In this document: positions 49,650 to 58,676 of the stretch, one piece after another
Position numbering within the stretch: the stretch's first letter is position 1
Layout of the letters: each line of letters begins with the position of its first letter
Assembly: GCF_001458595.1 (NCBI RefSeq)
Contig: NZ_LN890327.1
Location: 388,178 to 452,177 of the forward strand
Direction: 5' to 3'
DNA: 64,000 nt
From: Clostridium neonatale
Lineage (GTDB): Bacteria > Bacillota > Clostridia > Clostridiales > Clostridiaceae
The notes under the pieces: generated by a model
Database searches by the model: none
What the model was told of the DNA's origin: nothing
The model's input: the letters and a program-made list of their open reading frames with translations, nothing else
Translations under genes and position numbers: made by a program

Positions 49650-49751
49650 ATGAATATGAAAGACATTAGATCGGTTAGTGATATAAGGCAGAGTAATATT
49701 TTTAATGAAAATGATATAAAGAGGTATAATCTACACGTTATTAAATGGTAG
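49650..49751 (+). CDS. Doubtful 33-aa ORF
   Basis: ATG after GAGGAAAGTAAAGAG; MNMKDIRSVSDIRQSNIFNE... The 3' end runs into the terminator hairpin below. Could be a leader peptide; weak. The rest of 49321-49649 shows only AT-rich DNA, including the presumed celA promoter. Confidence 0.2.
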   Translation: MNMKDIRSVSDIRQSNIFNENDIKRYNLHVIKW

Positions 49752-49764
49752 TTTATACCTCTTT
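49718..49764. terminator. Hairpin terminator before the DUF368 gene
   Basis: AAAGAGGTATAA and TTATACCTCTTT arms with a 23-nt loop. Confidence 0.65.
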
Positions 49765-49803
49765 CATATTATAAATAAATTTAGAAAGAGAAAGGAGAAC
49801 ATT

Positions 49804-50613
49804 GTGGATAGTAATATTTTATTAAATATGCTTAAAGGATTATTTGTAGGAGGTTCTATGCTTATACCAGGTGTTAGCGGAGGATCAATGGCAATGATTC
49901 TTGGAATATATGATAAATTAATAACATCTGTAAGTTCGTTTTTTAAACATAAAAAGCAAAGTATTATAGTTTTAGGAACATTTGTTTTAGGGGCAGGTAT
50001 AGGAATTTTATTATTTGCAAAACCACTGCTTTATTTAACTGATACATTTACTTTTCCAATGATGTATTTATTTATGGGGGCAGTAGTTGGATCAATTCCT
50101 ATGATTTATAAGAAAGCAGATATAAAAAAAATATCATTATCAGTAATATTATATACTATATTAGGAATGGCTATTATATTTATGATTTCATTTATTCCAG
50201 AAGAATTATTTTCAGTAAATTTAGATATTGGAGTAACTGATATATTGCTTTTAGTAATTGCAGGAATTGTTGCCGCTATAGCATTAGTTTTACCAGGAAT
50301 AAGTGTATCCTATATGCTTTTAGTACTAGGAATGTACGAAGAAACTATGAAGGCAATTGATCAATTTTATTTACCATATCTAATTCCATTAGGTGTAGGA
50401 GTACTTTTGGGAATAATATTGACAACTAGAATTTTAGAGAAAGCAATGAATACATATACTGCACCAACATATTTAATAATTCTTGGTTTTGTAATTGCAT
50501 CAGTTATAGAAGTATTTCCGGGAATACCATCAGGAATAAATATAATAATAAGTATAGGAACATTCTTAATTGGATATTTTGCAATAAGAAAATTATCAGC
50601 TTTTGATAATTAA
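49804..50613 (+). CDS. DUF368 membrane protein (polyprenyl-phosphate translocase family)
   Basis: 269 aa, GTG start after AAAGGAGAACATT. Eight or so membrane segments. The DUF368 repeats are clear: IPGVSGGSMAMILGIYDKLI near the start and LPGISVSYMLLVLGMYEE in the middle, an internal duplication. Recent work on the family (PopT) assigns recycling of undecaprenyl phosphate across the membrane. Stands alone. Confidence 0.87.
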   Translation: MDSNILLNMLKGLFVGGSMLIPGVSGGSMAMILGIYDKLITSVSSFFKHKKQSIIVLGTFVLGAGIGILLFAKPLLYLTDTFTFPMMYLFMGAVVGSIPMIYKKADIKKISLSVILYTILGMAIIFMISFIPEELFSVNLDIGVTDILLLVIAGIVAAIALVLPGISVSYMLLVLGMYEETMKAIDQFYLPYLIPLGVGVLLGIILTTRILEKAMNTYTAPTYLIILGFVIASVIEVFPGIPSGINIIISIGTFLIGYFAIRKLSAFDN

Positions 50614-50675
50614 GTGTTCATAAAAATAGAATTCAATTATGAGTGAAACGAGGAGATTAAACATGAAATTATAAA

Positions 50676-50714
50676 AAACATAAGTCCAAGTAGACTTATT
50701 GTTTTGAGTTTTTT
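50676..50714 (+). terminator. Hairpin after DUF368 gene
   Basis: AAACATAAGTC and GACTTATTGTTT arms, loop CAAGTA, then TGAGTTTTTTG. Confidence 0.6.
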
Positions 50715-50820
50715 GAGATAAGCCCAGACTGTATTTTATCCGAAAATGATTTAATTGTAGTAATCGGCAAAAAGAATAGTGTTTCAAGATTTGAAGAATT
50801 TTTAGGTTAAGTGTTAAAGG

Positions 50821-50915
50821 AAACTCACTATTCACATTCGTTCATAGGAGTAAGCTCGAGCAGCCAAATATAAAATTTGGGCTCTTGCTTAAATTCTAGT
50901 TTGTGCAACAGCCCA
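50821..50915. repeat. 90-bp intergenic repeat, copy 2
   Basis: AAACTCACTATTCACATTCG and TTCATAGGAGTAAGCTCGAG, near-identical to 42151-42240. The hairpin TAAGC..GAGC..CCAAAT/ATTTGG.CTC..GCTTA is at 50851-50891. It ends in GTGCAACAGCCC, akin to the ends of the 4337 and 23523 hairpins. Confidence 0.75.
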
Positions 50916-51068
50916 TTGTTTTTGAGTTTTATATACAAAAATTCGGCATTTGATACAAATATAAATGATATTAAAAAATAGCATTGATTAAGATTAATGT
51001 TTATATTATCGTCAATATATAGTAAACCTTTTCTATAGAAATATAGATTAATAATAAGGAGGATAACA

Positions 51069-53258
51069 ATGGGCATAAAATTTTTTGAAGATGATAAAAT
51101 ATTTAAGTTAGATGCGAAGAATACATCATATATCATATCAATTGTTGATGAAGAAAAATTTATAGGTCATGTTTATTATGGAAAAAAGATTATTGATGAA
51201 AATGTTAATTATTTATTACGTTTAGAAGAGCCGCCATATGTTCCATCTAAAAATAATAGAGATAGAGTATCATTTTATGATAGCTTTCCAATGGAATATT
51301 CAACTCATGGTATAGGAGATTTTAGAGAAACTGCATTAGCAATAAAAGATTTCAATGGAAATACAACATGTAAACTTAGATATTGTTCACATAAAATTTA
51401 TGAAGGCAAGAAAGAGCTTAAAGATCTTCCTGCTACCTTTGGTAAAAATAATGAGTGTACAAGTCTTGAAATAACATGTTTAGATGAAGATGCGAATTTA
51501 GAAGTAATTTTAATATATACTGTTTTTGAAAGCTTAGATGTAATAACAAGAAGTGTTAGAGTTGAAAACATTGGAAAAGAAGAGGTTTATCTTACAAAAG
51601 TTTTATCAATGTGTATAGATTTTGATGGACTAAATTATGATATGATTTCATTACATGGTTCATGGGCTAGAGAAAGACATATTTTGAGAAAAAAAGTTAC
51701 TTATGGAACACAGACAGTATCTTCAGTAAGAGGAGAATCTAGTCATCAAGATAATCCTTTTATAGTACTTTTAGATAGTAGTGCAACACAGGATTTTGGT
51801 GAAGTATATGGATTTAACTTAGTATATTCAGGAAATTTTTTAGCACAAGTAGAAGGATGCCAATTTGATACAACAAGAGTACTTATGGGAATTAATCCAA
51901 GTGATTTTGAGTGGAAATTAGAACCTAATGAAGAGTTTGTAGCTCCAGAAGTTGTTATGGTATATTCTGATGAAGGTATAGGAAAAATGACAAGAACTTT
52001 CCATGATTTATATCGTAACCATTTAATAAGAGGAAAATTTAAAGATAAAAAACGACCTATTTTAATTAATAATTGGGAAGCAACGTATTTTGACTTTGAC
52101 ACAGATAAGCTATTATTAATTGCTAGAGAAGCAGCCAATGTTGGAATTGAGATGCTTGTTATGGACGATGGATGGTTTGGCCATAGAAATGCAGATAATT
52201 CTTCACTTGGAGATTGGATTATTAATGAAAATAAAATAAAAGGTGGATTGAAATATCTTGTTGATGAAGTAAATAAATTAGGATTAGAATTTGGAATTTG
52301 GTTTGAACCAGAAATGATATCTCCAGATTCAGATTTATATAGAGAACATCCAGATTGGTGTATACATATAGATGGACGTACACCAGCTTTATGCCGTGAA
52401 CAATATGTTCTAGATTTAACCAGAAAAGAAGTTGTGGATTATATTTATGAAAGTATAAAAAAGGTTCTTTCAAGTGCAAATATAACTTATGTTAAGTGGG
52501 ACATGAATAGGCAGATTACTGATTTAGGAAGTAGTGTTATTGGAAAGGAGCAGCATGGTGAGATACTTCATAGATATGTACTCGCAGTATATGATATGAT
52601 GAACAGATTAACAACTGATTTTCCAAATATATTACTTGAAAATTGTTCTGGTGGAGGAGCAAGATTTGATCCAGGAATGTTATATTATAGTCCACAAATC
52701 TGGTGCTCTGATGATACTGATGCAATTGAAAGACTAAAAATTCAAGAAGGAACAGCTATGGTTTATCCATTATCAGCAATGGGGGCCCACGTAAGTGATT
52801 GCCCAAACCATACAGTAGGAAGAACTACTCCTTTTGAGACAAGAGGATATGTGGCGCTTAGTGGAACATTTGGATATGAGCTAGATATTACTAAGATATC
52901 AGAAGAAGATAGAAATATGATACCAAAACAAGTTGCAATGTATCATAAATATAATGATTTAGTTAGAGAAGGTGATTATTATAGAATTGATAATTTCTCT
53001 GAAAATAATAATTTTGATTCTTGGGCAGTAGTTTCAAAGAACAAAGATGAAGCGTTAATTACATGTATTCAAGTTTTAGGCAGACCTAATTATCATAGCA
53101 GAAGAATAAAATTAAAAGGATTAGATGAAAACTCAATGTATAGAAATGAAGAAACAAATGAAATATATTCAGGTGGAGTACTTATGAACGGGGGTATAAA
53201 TCTAACTGACTTATATGGAGACTATGCAGGAAAATTAATACATCTAATAAAATGCTAA
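51069..53258 (+). CDS. GH36 alpha-galactosidase
   Basis: 729 aa, full length for the GH36 tetramer-forming class. N-terminal beta-sandwich (~1-320), TIM barrel (MDDGWFGHRNADNSSLGDW, FGIWFEPEMISPDSDLY), C-terminal beta domain. Nucleophile Asp ~478 in YVKWDMNR and acid/base Asp ~548 in WCSDDTDA. Removes alpha-1,6-galactose from raffinose-type sugars or galactomanno-oligosaccharides in the cytoplasm (no signal peptide). ATG after AAGGAGGATAACA. With the GH113 mannanase and ABC importer downstream it fits galactomannan use. Confidence 0.94.
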   Translation: MGIKFFEDDKIFKLDAKNTSYIISIVDEEKFIGHVYYGKKIIDENVNYLLRLEEPPYVPSKNNRDRVSFYDSFPMEYSTHGIGDFRETALAIKDFNGNTTCKLRYCSHKIYEGKKELKDLPATFGKNNECTSLEITCLDEDANLEVILIYTVFESLDVITRSVRVENIGKEEVYLTKVLSMCIDFDGLNYDMISLHGSWARERHILRKKVTYGTQTVSSVRGESSHQDNPFIVLLDSSATQDFGEVYGFNLVYSGNFLAQVEGCQFDTTRVLMGINPSDFEWKLEPNEEFVAPEVVMVYSDEGIGKMTRTFHDLYRNHLIRGKFKDKKRPILINNWEATYFDFDTDKLLLIAREAANVGIEMLVMDDGWFGHRNADNSSLGDWIINENKIKGGLKYLVDEVNKLGLEFGIWFEPEMISPDSDLYREHPDWCIHIDGRTPALCREQYVLDLTRKEVVDYIYESIKKVLSSANITYVKWDMNRQITDLGSSVIGKEQHGEILHRYVLAVYDMMNRLTTDFPNILLENCSGGGARFDPGMLYYSPQIWCSDDTDAIERLKIQEGTAMVYPLSAMGAHVSDCPNHTVGRTTPFETRGYVALSGTFGYELDITKISEEDRNMIPKQVAMYHKYNDLVREGDYYRIDNFSENNNFDSWAVVSKNKDEALITCIQVLGRPNYHSRRIKLKGLDENSMYRNEETNEIYSGGVLMNGGINLTDLYGDYAGKLIHLIKC

Positions 53259-53269
53259 ATAAATTAGAG

Positions 53270-53492
53270 TTTAGAGGATAAGAACCGAAATAAAGCACTT
53301 ATATGGTGCTCGCTTGCTACAAAAATGAAGCTAAGAATTCAAACATCAATGATTGTGCTCAAAACCGTTTGTTCCAATATAAAATTGGACAAACAATTTT
53401 GAAACAATCATTGATGTAAAAATTCTAAAGCTTCATTTTTTAATGCAAGACACCGCACCACATAAGTGCTTTATTTCTTTGTTTCATCTAAA
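53270..53492. repeat. ~223-bp long palindrome P1
   Basis: Arms of ~100 bp: AAATAAAGCACTTATATGGT and AAAAATGAAGCT...ACATCAATGATTGT are inverted as ACAATCATTGATGT...AGCTTCATTTTTT and CACATAAGTGCTTTATTT. The centre is GTTTGTTCCAAT-ATAAA-ATTGGACAAAC. The tip sequence TTTAGAGGATAAGAACCGAA recurs at the far end of P2. Confidence 0.85.
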
Positions 53493-53610
53493 TTCATAGT
53501 ATCAATGTTACGTTGCTATATATAATTATATTAAAATTTAAAAAGTTAATATTTTATTATTTTTTAAAATGTATCAATAAAAGAAATCTCTTCATCAGTA
53601 GATGAAGATG

Positions 53611-53652
53611 GGCTATACAGCTAGGTACGTACCTCACCAAGCATTATATGCC
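53611..53652 (+). repeat. 42-nt bulged hairpin, copy C
   Basis: GGCTATACAGCT, inner hairpin AGGT-ACGT-ACCT, bulge CACCA, then AGCATTATATGCC. Same length and layout as 41908-41949 and 42001-42042. Confidence 0.7.
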
Positions 53653-53752
53653 AAAGAGCAGCTATGTGCAATTCGGATCTTTTCTTATTTTATGGGGGAA
53701 GGTTGAGTTTATAGGTAATTTCATAAGTTACTTCAATTGATTGAAAACTATA

Positions 53753-53976
53753 TTTTAGAGAAGAACAAAGAAATTAAATATATGATATGCGTAGTATTGT
53801 ATTTAGAAATTTAAGCTTTTAACTTCTTAGACAAAGGCTGTTCCAAAATTATTTGTCCAACACTTGCTGTTGGAGCAAATTGTTTTGGGCACAGCCTTTG
53901 TCTTTAGAAGTTTAGCTTAAATTTCCCTACAATCGAGCATATCATATATTGAATTTCGGTTGTTATCCTCTAAACT
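53753..53976. repeat. ~224-bp long palindrome P2
   Basis: Arms: AAATATATGATATGC, AAATTTAAGCTTTTAACTTC and GACAAAGGCTGT are inverted as ACAGCCTTTGTC, GAAGTTTAGCTTAAATTT and GCATATCATATATT. The core is TTTGTCCAA...TTGGAGCAAA. The right tip ATTTCGGTTGTTATCCTCTA pairs with the left tip of P1 with one mismatch in 24. Confidence 0.85.
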
Positions 53977-53995
53977 TTGGTTCTACGTCATATAT

Positions 53996-55762
53996 TTAAT
54001 TTATTAAATAGGGGAGAGTTAAGGTCATAGATGTTCCTTTACCTAATACACTGAAGACTTCTAATCCATAATCATTTCCATAGTGCAATTTTAAGCGTCG
54101 ATTTATATTTCTTAAAGCAATACCATTAAATGATTCATTTTTCCCATTAATATAATCATTTAATGATCTTAATCTTTTTTCCTCAATTCCAATTCCGTTA
54201 TCTGAAATAGTTATAACAAGATTATTATCTATATGTAATGCTTGAATAATAATCTTACCATCACCACTACATTCACTTAAACCATGATAAATTGAATTTT
54301 CAATTAAAGGTTGAATTATCATTTTAATTATTTCACATTCAAGGACATCATCATTTACTAAATTTTCAATTGTAAATAAAGTATCAAATCTTATCCGCTG
54401 AAGATATATATAATTTTCAATTATAGCTATTTCCTCTTTTAGTTTAACAGTATTAATTCGTCTATTCATACTATATCTTATTATTGTTCCAAAATATTCA
54501 GCCATTGTTGAAGTTTCAGGATCATCATTAATTTCTGCCATCATATGTATAGATTCAAGTGTATTATAAATAAAATGTGGATTGATTTGATTTTGAAGTT
54601 GTTTAAGTTCAAGCTCTTTTTGTTCAATCTTATTTTTATAGTTAATATTAATAAGATTATGTATTCTATTTTTCATATCATTATATGAGTTTACTAGTAT
54701 TCCAATTTCATCATTTCTATTATATTTAAAACTATAACTTAGATTCTTTTCAATTCGGCTACTCATATTTTCAATTAAGTGTTCAATTGGCTGAAATATT
54801 CTTCTTAAAAAGAATATATATATTATAATAAATAATATTAAACAAAAAATTAGATTACTAACAAAAAGAATAATATATAGACTACTTATGTGATAAGCAT
54901 CATTCTTAGGAATTGAAGTTATCAATGTCCATTTATACGGTAAAAGATTATTATAGCAAATTATATGTTGTAGATTATCATTTATATATTCTATATTTGG
55001 GGAAGGATTAATTTTATCAATATATTTTTGGTACTGATCAAGTGTTTTATTTGGATCTGTACTGGTAATCAAATTACCTGAAGAATTATAAAGAGAAATT
55101 ACTTGATTATTAAATGGAATATCACTTTTTAATAAAGATAATATTGAATCAGTTGGTAATGTTAACAGTAAAATTCCAGTAATCTTTTGAGTTTTTAAAT
55201 CTATGATTTTTCTAGTAATGGCAATTAACTTAGTATCTGATGAATCAGTATATTTGAATATATTACTAACATCTATGTTATCAGTTACACTAGTTTGAGA
55301 AGGAGAATTAACAGCATCTATAAACCATTTTTCTAAAGATGGATTTTTTAAAATATCATTAGAATTATTTCTTGAAGTATATACGCCTGTACCGGTTAAA
55401 TTATATATATAAGCACCATTAACAGATTCATTTTGTATAAGCATCATATCACAAAGATATAATAAATAATTATATTCGTCTATTGAATACGGTTTATCTG
55501 ATTGCAAAATTTTATTTACAGTATCTATTTCAGGAATGATTAACGGATATTTAGAAACATCTAGAACTGTATCTATTTTTTGATTTATTTGCTTTGTCAA
55601 ACTTATATTGAAATTTTTTATGAGCTTTTCGGTTTTAGCAAATTCATATTCTGAATATGAATACAGATTTAAAGTTGTAACTATAAAAAATAATACATAC
55701 ATAATAATAAAAATAAGTAATGTCAGCTTTTTTATAGATAAATCATTTTTTAAGAATTTCAT
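53996..55762 (-). CDS. Sensor histidine kinase, YesM/LytS type
   Basis: 588 aa. Membrane helix ~13-33, an extracellular Cache-like sensor domain (~35-290), second helix (~300-322), HAMP (FFLRRIFQPIEHLIENMSSR), then a His_kinase domain with the phospho-acceptor His ~394 in NQINPHFIYNTLESIHMMAE and an ATPase domain (NSIYHGL, ISDNGIGIEEK, GIALRNINRRLKLHYG). This class senses extracellular sugars, often through a binding protein. Divergent from its regulator at 55966. Confidence 0.93.
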   Translation of the reverse strand: MKFLKNDLSIKKLTLLIFIIMYVLFFIVTTLNLYSYSEYEFAKTEKLIKNFNISLTKQINQKIDTVLDVSKYPLIIPEIDTVNKILQSDKPYSIDEYNYLLYLCDMMLIQNESVNGAYIYNLTGTGVYTSRNNSNDILKNPSLEKWFIDAVNSPSQTSVTDNIDVSNIFKYTDSSDTKLIAITRKIIDLKTQKITGILLLTLPTDSILSLLKSDIPFNNQVISLYNSSGNLITSTDPNKTLDQYQKYIDKINPSPNIEYINDNLQHIICYNNLLPYKWTLITSIPKNDAYHISSLYIILFVSNLIFCLILFIIIYIFFLRRIFQPIEHLIENMSSRIEKNLSYSFKYNRNDEIGILVNSYNDMKNRIHNLININYKNKIEQKELELKQLQNQINPHFIYNTLESIHMMAEINDDPETSTMAEYFGTIIRYSMNRRINTVKLKEEIAIIENYIYLQRIRFDTLFTIENLVNDDVLECEIIKMIIQPLIENSIYHGLSECSGDGKIIIQALHIDNNLVITISDNGIGIEEKRLRSLNDYINGKNESFNGIALRNINRRLKLHYGNDYGLEVFSVLGKGTSMTLTLPYLIN

Positions 55763-55965
55763 AAAATCACCTATAATATCATGATAAATAAAAAATTATT
55801 TTAAATAATAAAATTTTGAATTATAATCATAATATATAGTATATATTTTTTTTATTCAATATTAAAGAGTCTATTATAAGAATAATAGTATATATTTATT
55901 AATAATCAATGCTATTATTTTATTAAGGTTTTATAAAATTATTGTTTAATAGTTTAGGAGGAGCA

Positions 55966-57210
55966 ATGAAAATAGCAATTGTTGATGATGATAATATAAT
56001 TAGAATAGGATTATCAAAAATAGTGGAGAAGTTAAATGATGATTATAAAGTAGTTGGTAGTTTCCAAAATGGAGCTCTCGCACTAGATTATTTAAAAAAA
56101 CATGGACAAGATATAGATTTAGTTATAACAGATATAAAGATGCCTTTAATGACAGGAGTGGAATTAATAGAAACATCTATAAAAGAACTGGAAAAACCAC
56201 CTTTATTTATAGTATTAAGTGGATATGATGAGTTTAATTATGTGCGAGACTCTATGAAATTTGGCGCATTTAACTATCTGTTGAAACCGATTAAAAAAGA
56301 CGAGCTAAAGAACATTATTCAAGAAGTCCAAGAAAAAATAAACCATAATAAGAACGATAATATACTATTTAATAAATCAATTGAGATATTAAAGAAAGAC
56401 TTCTTCAAAAGTATATTATTTTCTAATAAAGAACTTGGAAAGAAAAATGATAATCCATTATTAAGAAATATGCAACTAGATGAAAATTATGTTTATAAAA
56501 TGATTGTGGTTGATAGGAATGATGAAAGCATAAACTTAGTAACAGCTTTTATAAAAGAAGTTGTTAAAGAGCATACAAATATAGAATATTCTTCATTTTA
56601 TTATAAAAACATTATTTATACAATATTTTACATAAATAATAAAATGTATAATGATTTTAATGAAATAATTGAAAGCATAGTAGAAAAAGCAGATTCTTTC
56701 ATAGAAAATAAAATTAATATGTATGTTCTAGAAACAACAGATGAAGTATGGAAGCTTAGAGAACAATCTAATTTAGTTAGAAATGTAAAAGAAAAGATAT
56801 TAAATAATATGCAACCAAAGACGTATTTTTTAAATAATGAAACAAAATTAGCAGAGATATTTGAAAGAGATGATAATCAATCTAATGATATAAACGTTAT
56901 AAAGCTGGCAAAAGAATATATAATAAATAACTTTAATAAAAATATAACATTAAAAGATGTAGCAGATGAGGTTTTTTTAAGTCAAAATTATTTGTCTGAA
57001 CTTTTTAAAAAGGAAATAGGGGAGGGGTTTTATGAATTTCTCTCTAATTACAGAATAAAAAAGGCTAAAGAGATATTAGTAACTACAAATTTAAAAGTAT
57101 ATGAAATAGCTAAAATGGTAGGATATAATGATTCTATAAGTTTTGGCAGAGCATTTAAAAAAATAACTGGAACAACGCCGAATAATTTTAGAAATAATAA
57201 AGAGGATTAG
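55966..57210 (+). CDS. Response regulator with AraC-type DNA-binding domain (YesN type)
   Basis: 414 aa from ATG 55966, after TTTAGGAGGAGCA. Receiver domain 1-~120 with phospho-acceptor D56 (LVITDIKMP) and Lys in LLKPIKKDEL; a middle domain (~150-300) without recognised function; C-terminal double helix-turn-helix (LKDVADEVFLSQNYLSELFK and VYEIAKMVGYNDSISFGRAF). Partner of the kinase at 53996; probably activates the mannan-use genes downstream. Confidence 0.94.
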   Translation: MKIAIVDDDNIIRIGLSKIVEKLNDDYKVVGSFQNGALALDYLKKHGQDIDLVITDIKMPLMTGVELIETSIKELEKPPLFIVLSGYDEFNYVRDSMKFGAFNYLLKPIKKDELKNIIQEVQEKINHNKNDNILFNKSIEILKKDFFKSILFSNKELGKKNDNPLLRNMQLDENYVYKMIVVDRNDESINLVTAFIKEVVKEHTNIEYSSFYYKNIIYTIFYINNKMYNDFNEIIESIVEKADSFIENKINMYVLETTDEVWKLREQSNLVRNVKEKILNNMQPKTYFLNNETKLAEIFERDDNQSNDINVIKLAKEYIINNFNKNITLKDVADEVFLSQNYLSELFKKEIGEGFYEFLSNYRIKKAKEILVTTNLKVYEIAKMVGYNDSISFGRAFKKITGTTPNNFRNNKED

Positions 57211-57245
57211 ACAAACGTTATTATTTTATGAAAGAGGTAAAGTTA

Positions 57246-58529
57246 ATGAAAAGTCTAAAAAATTCTAACAAAATATGGTGCATAATTTTTGTGATTTTAT
57301 TCATTCCCTTAGTTATAGCTTTAAATAAGGTTCAAAAGCATTATACAGATAAAAATGAAGATGAATTACAAGGGGATATAAGTTTTGTTAGCAATAGAAC
57401 AGATAAAAGTGATGAACTTAACAAATTAATAGAAGAATTTGAAAAAATTCACCCCAATGTGACAGTAAAATTAGAGCTTATTGGTGATGCAGAAGAAATA
57501 TTGGAGAGAAAGGCATCTCTTGGAGATATGGCAGATGTAACATTAGTTCCATCAGTTATACAAAGAAAAGAATTTTATAAATATTTTTTACCCATAGATG
57601 ATTTAGGAATTACTAAAGAAAAAGTATATGACTATTCATCAGGGGTGGGGACTGATGGAAAGTTATATACATTAACAACATCTGAATCTTGGCATGGAGT
57701 AATATATAATAAGGATATTTTTAAGGAGTTGGGGATAACTAGACTTCCAACAAATCAAGCGGAATTTTTAGATGTATGTAATAAAATAAAAAGCAATGGT
57801 ATAGTACCAGTAGCATTAAATTATAAGCAATCATGGATCATGAGAATGTGGAGTGATATAATTCCATATCTATACAATATAAATTTTGAAAAAGGTGTAT
57901 TATTAAATAATGAAGATATATTAGGAAATGATAGTGCAATATATAAAGCATTAAATTTGGCAAGAAATATTTATTCTAATGGATATTGTGAGGAAGATCC
58001 TTTAAATTATGAATGGAGACAATGTAAGGAAGATATTTTAGATGGAAAAATAGCTATGATAATATGGAATTCAGATTTTATATACCAATTAGAAGATTTA
58101 GGTATGGGTAGAGATTCAATTGGCATGTTTCCATTACCAGATACTAATGTGATAAATATGACAGGTGATTATAAGATAGCAATCAACAAAAATACTAAAT
58201 ATCCAGAAGCAGCAAAAGAATTTTTAAAATATTTATTTGAAGAAGATAGATATGTAAAAGCGGTGAATATAATGTCAAACTCAAAAGAAAGTGAAAGAAC
58301 TAAGGAAGTGTTAAATAATCTAAATGAGTTTAATTTGCCAGTAAAATTTCAGTCAGATAAACTTTTAAATGAAACTGATGAAGATAGAAAGATATATAAT
58401 AAATACTATACTTTGAAAAATAGTGTTGGGTTAAATTATTGTTTTATACAAAGTTATATAACTTCAGAAAATCCAGAAAAGTTAAGAGAAGATATGAATA
58501 GTGAATGGAGGGAACAACGCGATAATTAG
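57246..58529 (+). CDS. Membrane-anchored paralogue of a sugar-binding protein, probable co-sensor
   Basis: 427 aa from ATG 57246, after GAAAGAGGTAAAGTTA; the ATG 18 bases earlier has no site. An N-terminal membrane helix (~12-32, WCIIFVILFIPLVIALNK) has no lipobox cysteine and no obvious cleavage site. The rest is a family-1 solute-binding fold, clearly paralogous to the lipoprotein at 61877 (EFEKIHPNVTV vs EFEKAHPGVTV; EEDPLNYEWRQCKEDILDGK vs EDDPMTSDWEYSKQAMADGK). Placed 36 bases after the response regulator gene, so I infer a sensor partner for the kinase, not a transport protein. Confidence 0.85.
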   Translation: MKSLKNSNKIWCIIFVILFIPLVIALNKVQKHYTDKNEDELQGDISFVSNRTDKSDELNKLIEEFEKIHPNVTVKLELIGDAEEILERKASLGDMADVTLVPSVIQRKEFYKYFLPIDDLGITKEKVYDYSSGVGTDGKLYTLTTSESWHGVIYNKDIFKELGITRLPTNQAEFLDVCNKIKSNGIVPVALNYKQSWIMRMWSDIIPYLYNINFEKGVLLNNEDILGNDSAIYKALNLARNIYSNGYCEEDPLNYEWRQCKEDILDGKIAMIIWNSDFIYQLEDLGMGRDSIGMFPLPDTNVINMTGDYKIAINKNTKYPEAAKEFLKYLFEEDRYVKAVNIMSNSKESERTKEVLNNLNEFNLPVKFQSDKLLNETDEDRKIYNKYYTLKNSVGLNYCFIQSYITSENPEKLREDMNSEWREQRDN

Positions 58530-58676
58530 CAAAAAGTAAACTATAAATAAGAAATATAAATAAAAATATTGTTTATTTAAGTAAAATATAGACAAGAATT
58601 ATCTGAAAAATATATAGTTTTGATTATTAATAAATAGTTAAATTTTATAAAATTATATATTTAAGGAGAGTTAAAG

